Below are positions 9,856 to 19,067 of a DNA stretch of 64,000 nucleotides, piece after piece. Numbering within the stretch: position 1 is the first letter of the stretch; every line of letters begins with the position of its first letter. The notes below the pieces were generated by a model. It was given only the letters and a program-made list of their open reading frames with translations, was not told where the DNA came from and did no database searches. Source of the stretch: Dyadobacter sp. CY312 (GTDB lineage Bacteria > Bacteroidota > Bacteroidia > Cytophagales > Spirosomataceae); assembly GCF_021390535.1 (NCBI RefSeq), contig NZ_JAJUXG010000004.1:157563-221562 (forward strand). Reading direction: 5' to 3'. The position numbers and the translations under genes are program-made.

Positions 9856-10140
9856 ATGCAAAAGATATTCAGAACAATAGTTACAGCAGGCGCTTTTTTT
9901 GCAGTAACGTTATCCCTGTCATGTAGTGACAAAGACAATTCCCCCAGTCCCGTCAATTGTAGCAAAAATGCTGAAAAGGTGACAGCAGCCAGTCAGGTTT
10001 GGACAGACGATCTGACTAATAAGGCAAAGTGCGAAGCATACAAGACAGCGGTCAGGGATTTTTACAAAAGTTGCGAAACGTACTATACGGGTGCTGCGAA
10101 AAAGGCTATTGACGACTTTCTGGCTACACCCTGTCCCTAA
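9856..10140 (+). CDS. small cysteine-containing lipoprotein, function unknown
   Basis: The 94-residue product has a hydrophobic leader and a lipobox LSLSC with acceptor Cys23, which leaves a mature lipoprotein of about 70 residues. The mature part holds four further cysteines (in NCSK, KCEAY, SCETYY and TPCP). These are spaced so that two disulfides are possible in the periplasm. The C-terminal region is rich in Ala and Lys and looks helical. No family is recognised. A hairpin at 10167-10196 separates it from the convergent iolE gene. It is called a gene because of the clean lipoprotein signal. Confidence 0.7.
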   Translation: MQKIFRTIVTAGAFFAVTLSLSCSDKDNSPSPVNCSKNAEKVTAASQVWTDDLTNKAKCEAYKTAVRDFYKSCETYYTGAAKKAIDDFLATPCP

Positions 10141-10166
10141 GATCGCATGACTGATTTCAAGTTAAA

Positions 10167-10196
10167 AGCTGTCCTGCAATATCAAACGGGACAGCT
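10167..10196. terminator. probable intrinsic terminator of the iol cluster
   Basis: AGCTGTCC (10167-10174) pairs with GGACAGCT (10189-10196). Read on the minus strand the stem is followed by TTTAACTT, so it fits the end of iolE, the last gene of the iol cluster. The T run is short, and in the plus direction there is none. Confidence 0.6.
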
Positions 10197-10200
10197 CTCG

Positions 10201-11103
10201 TTAAATTCCGGTCAGGTGGTTAAAGAATTTACGGGCAATGATCGCATATTCCAGCGGATTGGCTTTTGCGGGATCCTGTTCGGCTTCCAGCACGATCCAG
10301 CCATTGTAATCGCTTCCCTTTATTACTTCAAATAATGAAGGAAAATCAATACAACCTTCCGGATCTCCCGGAACAGTGAAAACGCCTTCTTTTACTGCTG
10401 TAAGAAAGCTCAGTTTCTCGTCATGGACTCTTTGTAAAATATTAGGACGCACATCTTTCAGGTGTATGTGAGCTGTTCTTCCAATGTATTTTTTCAATGC
10501 CGTTACCGGATTTTCTCCTGCAAAGTAGAAGTGTCCGCAATCGTAGTTCAGATATACATTCTCAGGATCAGTTTCGTTCAGGAGGCGATCTGTTTCTTCA
10601 ATGGTCTGAATACAGGTTCCCATGTGGTGGTGAAAAGCCAGCTTCATACCCCGATCCCGGGCGATTTTACCTAATTCATTCAAGCCATAAGTGAAGCTTT
10701 TCCATTCGTCATTGGTTTTAAGCAACCCTTTTCCTTCGAATACAGGTACATTCATTTGGCCCTGACAACTGTTACCAGTCTCGCCGCCACCAATCAGTTT
10801 TGCTCCCATGGTTTCCAGGAAATCGAGCAGCCGTGTAAAGCTTTCGCGGTTTTCAGCCAGCGATTTGGTGGTGAGTTCATAGCTGTTCCACTGGTTGCAA
10901 ATTTGCAGTCCGCGTAGTTCCAAAGCTTTACGAAGCACATTGGTATCTCGTGGAAATTTATTTCCAACTTCGCAACCCGTGAATCCTGCCAGAGCCATTT
11001 CACTCACGCACTGTTCAAAGGTATTTTCTCCGCCCAGTTCAGGCATATCATCGTTGGTCCAGTTGATAGGAGCAACCCCTAGTTTTATATTTTCGAAATT
11101 CAT
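10201..11103 (-). CDS. iolE: myo-inosose-2 dehydratase
   Basis: The 300-residue TIM-barrel protein carries LGVAPINWTNDDMPELGG at its start, followed by FTGCEVG, LAFHHHMGTCIQT, NYDCGHFYFAG and HIHLKDVR. These place it in the IolE branch of the sugar-phosphate isomerase/endonuclease IV superfamily, with the His and acidic metal ligands in place. IolE removes water from 2-keto-myo-inositol to give trihydroxycyclohexane-1,2-dione. It is the last gene of the minus-strand iol cluster, 145 bases after iolD. Length and start agree with the family. The cluster context makes the assignment firm. Confidence 0.94.
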   Translation of the reverse strand: MNFENIKLGVAPINWTNDDMPELGGENTFEQCVSEMALAGFTGCEVGNKFPRDTNVLRKALELRGLQICNQWNSYELTTKSLAENRESFTRLLDFLETMGAKLIGGGETGNSCQGQMNVPVFEGKGLLKTNDEWKSFTYGLNELGKIARDRGMKLAFHHHMGTCIQTIEETDRLLNETDPENVYLNYDCGHFYFAGENPVTALKKYIGRTAHIHLKDVRPNILQRVHDEKLSFLTAVKEGVFTVPGDPEGCIDFPSLFEVIKGSDYNGWIVLEAEQDPAKANPLEYAIIARKFFNHLTGI

Positions 11104-11182
11104 AAATTAATGAAAAGTTAAGAATGAAGACCGGGACGCCGGTGCGATTAAAAATGAAGTGTTGAAAGTGTTTAGTACGAGG

Positions 11183-11248
11183 TTGATTAATAGCTGATTA
11201 ACTGCTAGCTTCTTAACTCCTTCCTCTTTAACTTCTCTAACTACTTCT
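11183..11248 (-). repeat. purine-rich stop-codon-linked repeat after iolD
   Basis: Starting right after the iolD stop codon, the coding-strand sequence reads as degenerate units such as AGTTAGAGAAGTTAAAG and GGAGTTAAGAAG. The same type of sequence follows five other stop codons in this window. Confidence 0.55.
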
Positions 11249-13117
11249 TTACAAAAATATCCTCTGTTCCTTTTTATTCTCCTTGTAAGTCTCAAAAGCC
11301 TTTTGAACCGATGGCGAAGTGGATACTTCAGCAACGGGCACTTCCCACCAGGCGTGATAACCTTTTACGGTTCGGTACAAGTTGGTTTCTATGTAAATTA
11401 CCGTGGTTCGGTCATTCAATTTGGATTGTGCTAATGCTTCATCCAGCGACTTTTTATCGGTTGCTTTGATGACAATGGCGCCCAAACTTTCAGCATTTTT
11501 GGCAAGATCAACCGGCAGGAATTCACCCGACAACTGCCCGGAATTTTCATCACGATATTGATATCTGGTTCCAAATCGTTCACTTCCAATGCTTTCAGAA
11601 AGTCCGCCGATGCTGGCATATCCGTTGTTGTTCAGCAGTAAAATGGTAAACCGAACGCCTTCCTGAATCGCCGTAACGATTTCGTGGTTGTTCATCAGAT
11701 AACCTCCATCGCCACAGATCACATAAATTTCTCGTGAAGGATCCGCCATTTTTGCGCCCAATCCGGCAGCGATTTCGTAGCCCATACAGGAGAAACCATA
11801 TTCCAAGTGGAAATTTTTGGGGTCTGTAGCACGCCACAATTTGTGCAAATCGCCCGGAGCGCTTCCGGATGCATTGATCATCACATCACGGTCATCCATA
11901 AAACTGTTGAGCGCACCAATTACGACCGCCTGATCAATAGGAGCAACGGTTCCGTTTCCTTCCGCATATATTTTGGTCACCTCATCATCCCAGGCTTTGT
12001 TTATGTCAGCGATTTTTTGACGATAATCGGCGGCAACTTCAAAATCTGCGAGCAAACCGGAAAGTTCTTCTAAAACTGCTTTCGCATCGCCCACAACGGG
12101 TAGGGCAGCATGTTTGAAAGCATCGAATTCGCTGATATTGATATTGATAAATTTTACATCAGGATTTTTGAATATGGATTTGGAAGCGGTGGTGAAATCG
12201 CTGTAACGTGTACCAATTCCGATCACAACATCGGCTTCATTAGCCACTTCTATTGCGTATTTTGTGCCCGTAGCGCCAAGCCCGCCAATGCTGTAAGGCT
12301 GATCAAAACGAACAGCACCTTTTCCTGCAAAAGTCTCTCCAACAGGTATTCCGGTAGCAGTAGCAAATTGGTGCAATACCTCGCAAGCATCACTGTAAAT
12401 GGCTCCACCACCTGCAACGATCACCGGATTTTTAGACTTCCTGATCCAACCTGCCGCCTCTTTAATCAGATTCAGATCCGGGCGTGGACGGCCTATTTTC
12501 CAAACTCTCTTTTTGAACAGATCCTCCGGATAGTCGTATGCAAAAGTTTGCACGTCTTGCGGCATGGACAGCGTGACGGCACCCATTTCAGCTTGTGAGG
12601 TAAGCACCCGCATTACCTCTGGCAACGAGTAAATCAGCTGCTCCGGACGGTTGATCCTGTCCCAATATTTAGAAACGGGTTTGAAGCAATCGTTTACGGA
12701 AATGTCTTGTGTTCCCGCGCTTTCCAGTTGTTGTAAAACCGGATTGGGTTCACGGGTGGCGAAAATATCTCCTGGCAAAAGCAAAACGGGTAAGCGGTTG
12801 ATGGTTGCCAAAGCCGCGCCGGTAATCATATTGGTTGCTCCCGGTCCGATTGAGGTCGTACAAACGAAGGCACCAAGCCGGTTTTTGACCTTGGTGTATG
12901 CAACCGCGGCATGTACCATCGACTGTTCGTTGCGGCTTTGGTAGTATCTGAAATCCGGATTTTCCTGCAAAGCCTGTCCTAGTCCTGCCACATTACCATG
13001 CCCGAAAATTCCGAAACATCCTCCGAAATAAGGTGCTTCTACACCGTCACGTTCAATGTATTGGTTTTTTAAAAATGTTATGGTAGCCTGAGCTACAGTT
13101 AATCGTCTGGTCTTCAT
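11249..13117 (-). CDS. iolD: 3D-(3,5/4)-trihydroxycyclohexane-1,2-dione acylhydrolase (decyclizing)
   Basis: The 622-residue protein has the three-domain layout of thiamine-diphosphate enzymes. The N-terminal Pyr domain (about 1-190) includes GCFGIFGHGNVAGLGQAL and ENPDFRYYQSRNEQSMVHAA. A central domain (about 210-350) and the C-terminal PP domain follow, the latter with ICGDGGYLMNNHEIV, the GDG...N site that binds the Mg-diphosphate. IolD opens the ring of trihydroxycyclohexane-dione to give 5-deoxy-D-glucuronate. The gene lies between iolJ and iolE in a run of inositol genes, so acetolactate synthase is excluded. Length is as expected for the family. Confidence 0.96.
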   Translation of the reverse strand: MKTRRLTVAQATITFLKNQYIERDGVEAPYFGGCFGIFGHGNVAGLGQALQENPDFRYYQSRNEQSMVHAAVAYTKVKNRLGAFVCTTSIGPGATNMITGAALATINRLPVLLLPGDIFATREPNPVLQQLESAGTQDISVNDCFKPVSKYWDRINRPEQLIYSLPEVMRVLTSQAEMGAVTLSMPQDVQTFAYDYPEDLFKKRVWKIGRPRPDLNLIKEAAGWIRKSKNPVIVAGGGAIYSDACEVLHQFATATGIPVGETFAGKGAVRFDQPYSIGGLGATGTKYAIEVANEADVVIGIGTRYSDFTTASKSIFKNPDVKFININISEFDAFKHAALPVVGDAKAVLEELSGLLADFEVAADYRQKIADINKAWDDEVTKIYAEGNGTVAPIDQAVVIGALNSFMDDRDVMINASGSAPGDLHKLWRATDPKNFHLEYGFSCMGYEIAAGLGAKMADPSREIYVICGDGGYLMNNHEIVTAIQEGVRFTILLLNNNGYASIGGLSESIGSERFGTRYQYRDENSGQLSGEFLPVDLAKNAESLGAIVIKATDKKSLDEALAQSKLNDRTTVIYIETNLYRTVKGYHAWWEVPVAEVSTSPSVQKAFETYKENKKEQRIFL

Positions 13118-13261
13118 AATTCGTTTCGCTTCTTATTTGTAATGAAAGCCTGTTTTTGATAAAATTTTGTCAGGGATTGTCAGGGAATGGTCATTTTTTG
13201 TTGCTGAATCGTCGCCTTTGGTTCTGAAAGTTCTTGCTTTATTGGGCTGGAAAATCGTATC

Positions 13262-14206
13262 TCACTGGTTTTGAAACTCTACCGCTTTACCCGTACACCC
13301 GAAAAGTTCAAATTTCCCGATCATAAATTTTTTATACTCTTCCATAAATGTTTTGCCGGGCGTTGTGGGAGCAAATTCATCCGGCTTATCCCGAAAAAAT
13401 TCCCGATTCACCATCGTCCACAGCAAACGCATGTCCGTTGCAATGTTGATCTTACAAATGCCTAGCGGAATCGCTTTTTTGATTTCAGCCTCCTGAACTC
13501 CCTTGGCATCTTTTTTGATTTTCCCACTTGCGGCATTAATCCTCGCAACCACTTCGTTGCTCACATTGGAACCTCCGTGAAGCACCAGTGGAAAACCTGG
13601 CAACCGCGCCTGAATCTCTTCCAGGATATGGAGCTGTAAACCTTGTCCGCCGGAAAACTTGTATGCGCCATGGCTTGTTCCTACGGCAATTGCCAGACTA
13701 TCACATTCCGTTGCTTTCACAAAATCCTCGACTTCCTGTGGATTGGTGTAAAAAGAATGGGCAGCATCTACCGTCAGATCATCTTCCACTCCGGCCAGAA
13801 CGCCGAGTTCTGCTTCCACGCTAATTCCCTTTTCATGCGCTTTTTCCACCACAGATTTGGTTCGCTGGACGTTCTGTTCAAATGAGTCGTGGGACGCATC
13901 AATCATCACAGAGGTGTAGCCACCCTTTTCAATGGCATCAAAAATGTGTGATTCGTAACCATGATCCATGTGAATGGCAAACACCGTTTTCGGGTATATT
14001 CTGGCGGCGGACTCTATCATCGATAACAGCATATCCGCGTGGGCGTAATCCCTTGCAAAAGGTGTTGTCTGCACAATAAATGGTGCATTCGCCTCCTGAG
14101 CCGCAGCAAAAAGTCCGTGTAGTTCTTCCATAAAAAAAACATTCACAGCCGGAATCGCATACCGGCCGTAGCATTTTTGGAAGAGTTGTTTTGTAGTTAC
14201 TAGCAT
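13262..14206 (-). CDS. iolJ: class II aldolase, probably 6-phospho-5-dehydro-2-deoxy-D-gluconate aldolase
   Basis: The 314-residue protein is a zinc-dependent class II aldolase. AIHMDHGYE and VMIDASHDSFEQN, then EAELGVLAGVEDD and VLHGGSNVSNEV, supply the metal ligands and phosphate-binding residues. Sequence alone fits fructose-bisphosphate aldolase as well. Its place between the symporter and iolD argues for IolJ, which splits 2-deoxy-5-keto-gluconate 6-phosphate into DHAP and malonate semialdehyde. The upstream 247-bp gap holds two copies of an inverted repeat, so its expression may be partly uncoupled from the symporter gene. Confidence 0.86.
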   Translation of the reverse strand: MLVTTKQLFQKCYGRYAIPAVNVFFMEELHGLFAAAQEANAPFIVQTTPFARDYAHADMLLSMIESAARIYPKTVFAIHMDHGYESHIFDAIEKGGYTSVMIDASHDSFEQNVQRTKSVVEKAHEKGISVEAELGVLAGVEDDLTVDAAHSFYTNPQEVEDFVKATECDSLAIAVGTSHGAYKFSGGQGLQLHILEEIQARLPGFPLVLHGGSNVSNEVVARINAASGKIKKDAKGVQEAEIKKAIPLGICKINIATDMRLLWTMVNREFFRDKPDEFAPTTPGKTFMEEYKKFMIGKFELFGCTGKAVEFQNQ

Positions 14207-14220
14207 ATTGTTTTAAAAAT

Positions 14221-14433
14221 TTTCACGCAAAGCAGGAAAGGAAAGAGCAAAGACCGCATAAGACTTTGCGCTCTCTGCCATTCTCTTTTTTTTACTTTGA
14301 GTGAAACCTCGTTTAGCCTATGTAATCATTTTAAAAAATTTCACGCAAAGCATATAAGTGAAAAGAGGTAAGAAGGCCGAGAACCGATAAAACTTCGCGC
14401 TCTCTGCCCTCGTCTTTTTTACTTTGCGTGAAA
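14221..14433. repeat. two tandem copies of a TTTCACGCAAAG inverted element
   Basis: Copy one has TTTCACGCAAAG at 14221-14232 and CTTTGAGTGAAA at 14295-14306. Copy two has TTTCACGCAAAG at 14339-14350 and CTTTGCGTGAAA at 14422-14433. Each copy also shares GCGCTCTCTGCC-like and CTTTTTTTACTTTG segments, and each is preceded by a TTTTAAAAA-type stretch. The elements are imperfect palindromes of about 85-95 bases between the symporter gene and iolJ. No open frame is present. Confidence 0.8.
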
Positions 14434-14453
14434 CCTTCCTTACCAAACCTTCC

Positions 14454-16067
14454 CTACCAGAACACCGTATACAAAGCAGCCAGAACCCCGCATAGCACGA
14501 TCGAGGCCACCACAAAACCTCTTCCGGGACTGAACATGGAGCTGTCAATATCGAGTCCTTTCGGGTTTGATTTGCTTTTTGGATCAGCCAGAGTCATGAT
14601 GATAATGACAGCACTCAGCACCAGAAATATGATTCCCATTCTATCCAGAAAAGGGATATCAGGCCATAAGAATTTACCGGCGGTCGAAAGCGGAATTGTT
14701 AACAATGCTGCTGTTAATGCTGCGGCCGAAGTTGTTCTTTTCCAGAACATACCGAAAATAAAGATCGCGAAAACACCTGGCGTAATAAAGCTGCTGTATT
14801 CCTGAATGAACTGATAGGCTTGTTCCAACACGCGAAGCTGCGGTGCAATGATGACGCCAATCGCCATAGCTACCCAGATTGTGATGCGGCCAATTTTAAC
14901 CAGTTTCACCTCGCTTGCCTGCGGGTTGATGTACTGTTTGTAAATATCCAGGGTGAAAATCGTAGATATACTATTTGCTTTGCCAGCCAGTGAAGCAACA
15001 ATCGCAGCAGTCAGAGCAGCAAACGCCATTCCTTTTAGTCCCGAAGGAAGCAAATTGAGCAATACCGGATACGCATGATCTGGCTTAACAGCTCCTGCCG
15101 GATCCAGCATTTCTTGTTGGAACATGCCGTTTTGGTGTAAAACATAAGCTGCAATTCCGGGAATAACGACAATGATCGGAATAAGCAGCTTTAATACAGC
15201 AGCAAATAAAATTCCCTTTCTCGCAGTGGAAAGATCCGCCCCAAGGCTACGCTGAATGATGTATTGGTTACAGCCAAAATAAGCCAGGTTGTTGATCCAC
15301 ATGGCGCCAATAATCACAGAAAGTCCCGGGAGATCTTTGTAGAAGGGATTTTCTTTTGGCAATATCATGTGGAAATGGCTGTCGCCCTGTTCTTTTAATA
15401 GAGCCAATGCATTGAATATTCCAGGTCTGTTGAAATGCTGAGAAACCAGATCCAACGCAAGATAAGTTGTTGCCAGACCACCCAAAATGAGCACAATCAC
15501 CTGTACCACATCGGTATAACCGATTACCTTCATGCCACCAATGGTGATGATGACCGCAAAAATTCCCAAACCAATAATCCCGTAAGTGAAGTCGAGCCCG
15601 GCTGTAACTTCCAGAGCAAGAGCTCCCAAATAGAGTATTGACGTAAGATTTACAAACACATAAAGTAACAGCCAGAACACGGCCATGATTGTCGCCACAG
15701 TTGGATTATACCGTTGCCGTAGAAATTGCGGCATGGTGTAAATTTTGTTTTTGAGGTACACCGGCAGAATAAAAACAGCAACCACAATAAGCGATGCGGC
15801 AGCCATCCACTCATAAGAAGAAATAGCCAAACCGATCGCAAAACCGGAACCCGACATACCTATGAAATGCTCAGCCGAAATGTTGGAAGCAATGATAGAT
15901 GCCCCAATAGCCCAGAAAGTGAGCGAACCCTCAGCCAAAAAGTAGTCGGTCGAACTTACCTCTTTTGATTTCTTCTTGTTATAGATCCAGTAACCGTAAG
16001 CAGATACACCAACGAGATAGGTGAAAAAGACAATATAATCCAGCGTTTGTAAACCAGTGTTCGACAT
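14454..16067 (-). CDS. sodium/solute symporter (SSS family), probable inositol transporter
   Basis: The 537-residue protein is a polytopic membrane protein with about 14 hydrophobic segments and the SSS features. These include DYIVFFTYLVGVSAYGYW at the start, EGSLTFWAIGASIIASNISAEHFIGMSGSGFAIG for the sodium-binding first helix, and YLGALALEVTAGL and GVFAIFIFGMFWKRTT further on. SGLT-like members carry sugars, including inositol. The gene sits inside the iol cluster, 37 bases after a long CAAACGTTTG-centred palindrome. The likely cargo is myo-inositol crossing the inner membrane with sodium. Substrate is inferred from context only. Confidence 0.88.
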   Translation of the reverse strand: MSNTGLQTLDYIVFFTYLVGVSAYGYWIYNKKKSKEVSSTDYFLAEGSLTFWAIGASIIASNISAEHFIGMSGSGFAIGLAISSYEWMAAASLIVVAVFILPVYLKNKIYTMPQFLRQRYNPTVATIMAVFWLLLYVFVNLTSILYLGALALEVTAGLDFTYGIIGLGIFAVIITIGGMKVIGYTDVVQVIVLILGGLATTYLALDLVSQHFNRPGIFNALALLKEQGDSHFHMILPKENPFYKDLPGLSVIIGAMWINNLAYFGCNQYIIQRSLGADLSTARKGILFAAVLKLLIPIIVVIPGIAAYVLHQNGMFQQEMLDPAGAVKPDHAYPVLLNLLPSGLKGMAFAALTAAIVASLAGKANSISTIFTLDIYKQYINPQASEVKLVKIGRITIWVAMAIGVIIAPQLRVLEQAYQFIQEYSSFITPGVFAIFIFGMFWKRTTSAAALTAALLTIPLSTAGKFLWPDIPFLDRMGIIFLVLSAVIIIMTLADPKSKSNPKGLDIDSSMFSPGRGFVVASIVLCGVLAALYTVFW

Positions 16068-16103
16068 GCAGGGTTTTATATAATGAAAGTGAATATTAAT
16101 TGT

Positions 16104-16139
16104 ACTTTACGAATTGCAAACGTTTGCAATTCGTAAAGT
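16104..16139. promoter_or_regulatory. 36-bp perfect palindrome, LacI-type operator upstream of the symporter gene
   Basis: The left arm ACTTTACGAATTGCAAAC (16104-16121) is the exact inverse complement of 16122-16139. The centre reads TTGCAAACGTTTGCAA, the classic LacI-family operator form. It lies 36 bases before the symporter start and 31 bases after the end of iolG. The RNA could also fold into a stem of up to 18 pairs, so a role as attenuator is possible. The -7 box for the symporter is not clear. Confidence 0.8.
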
Positions 16140-16170
16140 GTGCAATGTAATACATAAGAGATGAAAGATG

Positions 16171-17199
16171 TTAAGCGTGAGTTAACTCCAGTATCTCATT
16201 TATTTGTACAACCCGTCCTTCCGTCAATGATTTCATGGCTGCAATACCGATCGCGGTTGCCATCAAGCCATCGTGCGCATCTACCGGTGAAGGATGGTCA
16301 TGAAGAACACAATCAATAAACGATTTCAGGCAAACGCGGTAGGCTGTCTCGTATCTTTCAAGGAAAAAGTGAAGCGGTAATGCACTGTGGCCTCCGTTGC
16401 TGTCGAAGTGAATCAAAGAATCCGTCGTATTATTCTCGGCCTTGGCCATGCCTTTTGAGCCGAAAATTTCCAGGCGCTGGTCGTAGCCGTACACAGCCTT
16501 GCGGCTATTATCAATCACACCAATGGCACCGTTTTCGAAAGTCAGAACAATTACAGCCGTGTCGATATCGCCGAATTCTTTTATTTCCGGATGTATCAGT
16601 GCATCTCCTTTTACAAAAACTTCTTTTACCTCACTACCTACGATATACCTTGCCATGTCAAAATCGTGAATAGACATGTCGAGGAAGATTCCTCCTGAAA
16701 TTTTCAGGTATTCGACCGGCGGTGGTGCAGGGTCACGACTTGTGATGCGAAGTATGTGCGGATCGCCGATTTTATCTTTTTCTACCAAACTCCGAACATT
16801 GCTAAAATTGGCATCGAAGCGTCGGTTAAAGCCTAACATCAATTTAACTCCATTATCGGCGACAGCTTTTTCTGCTGCAAGAATTGCCTCTATGGTAACG
16901 TCAAGCGGTTTTTCGCAAAATACATGCTTTTTCTGCTGAGCCGCCGCCACCGTATACGGAACGTGAAATGGAGTAGGGGAACAGATGATGATTGCCTCAA
17001 CTTCCGGGTGATTGATCACTTCGTAAGCATCCGTGGTAACGTTTTTAACACCAAGATTGTATGCAAATGCATGAGACTCTTCTGATACGTCAGAAGCGAT
17101 AATTACTTCTGCATCAGGCATGTGGTGTACCAGATTGCTCAGGTGGATCTGTCCGATCCGACCCAGACCGATCACACCGGTTTTAAGTTTTTTTGTCAT
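16171..17199 (-). CDS. iolG: inositol 2-dehydrogenase, Gfo/Idh/MocA family
   Basis: The preferred start is ATG at 17199, which gives 342 residues and puts the Rossmann motif GVIGLGRIGQIH at the N-terminus. An in-frame ATG at 17292 would add a Pro/Cys-rich leader with no family support. The sequence has FCEKPLD, with the Lys and Pro typical of Gfo/Idh/MocA enzymes, and DMSIHDFDMARYIVG, with the catalytic-type Asp and His. IolG oxidises myo-inositol to 2-keto-myo-inositol with NAD+, the first pathway step. It lies between iolA and the symporter. Action on another inositol isomer is possible. Confidence 0.9.
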   Translation of the reverse strand: MTKKLKTGVIGLGRIGQIHLSNLVHHMPDAEVIIASDVSEESHAFAYNLGVKNVTTDAYEVINHPEVEAIIICSPTPFHVPYTVAAAQQKKHVFCEKPLDVTIEAILAAEKAVADNGVKLMLGFNRRFDANFSNVRSLVEKDKIGDPHILRITSRDPAPPPVEYLKISGGIFLDMSIHDFDMARYIVGSEVKEVFVKGDALIHPEIKEFGDIDTAVIVLTFENGAIGVIDNSRKAVYGYDQRLEIFGSKGMAKAENNTTDSLIHFDSNGGHSALPLHFFLERYETAYRVCLKSFIDCVLHDHPSPVDAHDGLMATAIGIAAMKSLTEGRVVQINEILELTHA

Positions 17200-17305
17200 A
17201 GGTATAAGTTGGTTTAGGTGATGTGAGCATGCGGCTTTGGGTGGAGGGCAGGGGGAGAAGGGTATGGAGGCTAACCCTTTGCCTTTTTCCACATGCCCAT
17301 CGCCC

Positions 17306-18772
17306 TCAAAACTTGCGGTTCCATTCTTTGAGCCAGCGTTCGATTACTACTTTTGTCTGAGTGAAAAATTCTACTGCATGTTTGCCTTGTCCATGGAGAT
17401 CGCCATAGAAACTGTCTTTCCAGCCTGAGAATGGGAATTGAGCTACGGGAGCGGCCACACCAATGTTGATTCCAATATTACCCGCTTCTGCTTCGTGGCG
17501 GAATTTACGCGCATTGAGTCCGCTGCTTGTGAATACGCAAGCCATATTTCCGTATCTGCCGGAATTGATAAATTGAATGGCTTCGTCGATGGTATTGATG
17601 TGTACCAAACTTAGTACCGGACCGAATATTTCGGTGGATGCCAATTCCCCATCGAGTGGAATATCCTCGATGATCGTCGGGGCAATAAAGTTGCCGTTTT
17701 CAAATCCTTCAATTTTTGCATTTCTACCGTCCACAAGCACACGACCTCCTTCCTGTACACCTTTTTCAATCAGATTATTAACCCTGTTTTTACTTTCAGT
17801 CGTGATAACCGGACCCATTTGTACGTCATCGTCCAATCCGAATCCAGTCTTACGGGTTTTGGTGGATTCGACAAGACTTTCCGTAATTTCTTTGTGTTCA
17901 CCAACAGTGATAATCGTTGATGCCGCCAGACAACGCTGACCAGCACAGCCATAAACGCTGTCAATAACGATTTGGGTGGTCATGTCAATGTCGGCATCCG
18001 GCAGTACAATCACTGGATTTTTTGCGCCGCCCTGTGCCTGAACACGTTTGCCATTTGCAGCGCCTTTTGAATACACATATTTGGCAACATTGGACGATCC
18101 GACAAAACTGATTCCTTTAATAACCGGATGTTCCAGCAGCGCGTCTACAACTTCACGTCCACCCTGAACAATGCTCAGAACACCTTTTGGCAAATCGAGC
18201 TGTTCCATCAAGCCTACGATTTTGGTCATGGTGAGAGGCACTTTTTCTGACGGTTTGATAATGTAGCTGTTACCGCAGGCAAGTGCATAGGGCAGGAACC
18301 AGAAGGTGATCATGCCCGGAAAATTGAACGGAGCAATACATGCGCAAACACCCAGTGGCTGCCTGATCATGTATTCATCAATACCCTTTGCGATATCTTC
18401 CGAAAATTCACCCTGCATCATTGCCGGCATTCCGCAGGCATTTTCCACATTCTCAATGGCGCGAATCATCTCGGCTTTCGCTTCCAGAAAAGTTTTGCCT
18501 GATTCGAGCGTGATGGTGCGTGCTATGTCATCCAGATTGTCTTCCAGAATGGTTTTTAGTTTGAAAAGGTATTGCACACGTTTTGAAACGGGCGTTCTTC
18601 TCCATTCCTGAAAACCTTTTTCAGCCGCTTCGGCCGCATCAGCTACGTCCTGAGCATTTCCCGCCGGAACTTGCGCCAATATTTCCTGGTTCGCAGGATT
18701 GACCACGTTCAAAAACTGATCCGAACGGCTATCAACCCACTGTCCGCCGATATAATTTTTTAATTTTTCCAT
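17306..18772 (-). CDS. iolA: CoA-acylating (methyl)malonate-semialdehyde dehydrogenase
   Basis: The 488-residue protein is an aldehyde dehydrogenase of the MmsA type. It begins [19 protein letters not shown], has the NAD-binding [39 protein letters not shown], and the active-site segment [13 protein letters not shown] with the nucleophilic Cys. The family uses CoA rather than water for release, giving acetyl-CoA from malonate semialdehyde with loss of CO2. That is the last step of inositol breakdown. The same enzyme could serve valine catabolism. It is transcribed after iolC across a 295-base gap full of hairpin repeats. Confidence 0.94.
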   Translation of the reverse strand: MEKLKNYIGGQWVDSRSDQFLNVVNPANQEILAQVPAGNAQDVADAAEAAEKGFQEWRRTPVSKRVQYLFKLKTILEDNLDDIARTITLESGKTFLEAKAEMIRAIENVENACGMPAMMQGEFSEDIAKGIDEYMIRQPLGVCACIAPFNFPGMITFWFLPYALACGNSYIIKPSEKVPLTMTKIVGLMEQLDLPKGVLSIVQGGREVVDALLEHPVIKGISFVGSSNVAKYVYSKGAANGKRVQAQGGAKNPVIVLPDADIDMTTQIVIDSVYGCAGQRCLAASTIITVGEHKEITESLVESTKTRKTGFGLDDDVQMGPVITTESKNRVNNLIEKGVQEGGRVLVDGRNAKIEGFENGNFIAPTIIEDIPLDGELASTEIFGPVLSLVHINTIDEAIQFINSGRYGNMACVFTSSGLNARKFRHEAEAGNIGINIGVAAPVAQFPFSGWKDSFYGDLHGQGKHAVEFFTQTKVVIERWLKEWNRKF

Positions 18773-18850
18773 TCCTATTGTTATTTAAACGCAGAGTTCA
18801 CGGAGTTATCCGCTGAGTTGCGCTGTAATTATTTGATATTTTTTTATCAA

Positions 18851-19016
18851 CGTTTGTGTCACCGGGCGCCAGCGTTTGTGTCTTCACAAACGATTTTTTC
18901 CGCCGTCGTTTGTGTCCTCACAAACGATTTTTTTGGCTCACATAAAAGTTTTGTGAGGACACAAACCTCGGCTTCTGAGGACACAAACCTCGGCTTCTGA
19001 ATACACAATCCTGGTA
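18851..19016. repeat. cluster of GTTTGTG-N4-CACAAAC hairpin repeats (iolC-iolA gap)
   Basis: CGTTTGTG-TCTT-CACAAACG (18873-18892) and CGTTTGTG-TCCT-CACAAACG (18907-18926) are exact hairpins, each followed by ATTTTTT. A related imperfect copy lies at 18949-18967, and GAGGACACAAACCTCGGCTTCT occurs as two tandem 22-base units (18955-18998). A half copy starts at 18851. The same family recurs at 43100-43275. These two places are the only clusters in the window. Confidence 0.85.
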
Positions 19017-19030
19017 TTAGTCCGATGCTC

Positions 19031-19066
19031 TAACTTCTTAACTCCTCTAACTACTTAACTTCTCCC
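19031..19066 (-). repeat. purine-rich stop-codon-linked repeat after iolC
   Basis: Directly after the iolC stop codon the coding strand reads AGGGAGAAGTTAAGTAGTTA and then GAGGAGTTAAGAAGTTAGAG. It shares the 18-base segment TTCTTAACTCCTCTAACT (plus strand) with the repeat at 52285-52327. Confidence 0.65.
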
Positions 19067-19067
19067 T

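Noticed and set aside
9620..9880. Plus-strand frame of 86 codons across the 9517-9855 gap
   Set aside because: It overlaps the start of the lipoprotein gene in another frame and has no recognisable motif.
13262..14206. Reading the class II aldolase as glycolytic fructose-bisphosphate aldolase
   Set aside because: The motifs fit both, but the position between the inositol symporter and iolD favours IolJ.
14318..14548. Minus-strand open frame overlapping the end of the symporter gene
   Set aside because: It overlaps the symporter in another frame and covers the TTTCACGCAAAG repeats, so it is a shadow.
18818..19000. Plus-strand open frame of about 60 codons between iolA and iolC
   Set aside because: It translates the same hairpin repeat family and lies on the opposite strand to the operon.
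18851..19016. CRISPR array
   Set aside because: The repeats are short, imperfect and themselves palindromic, with no regular unique spacers and no cas genes.
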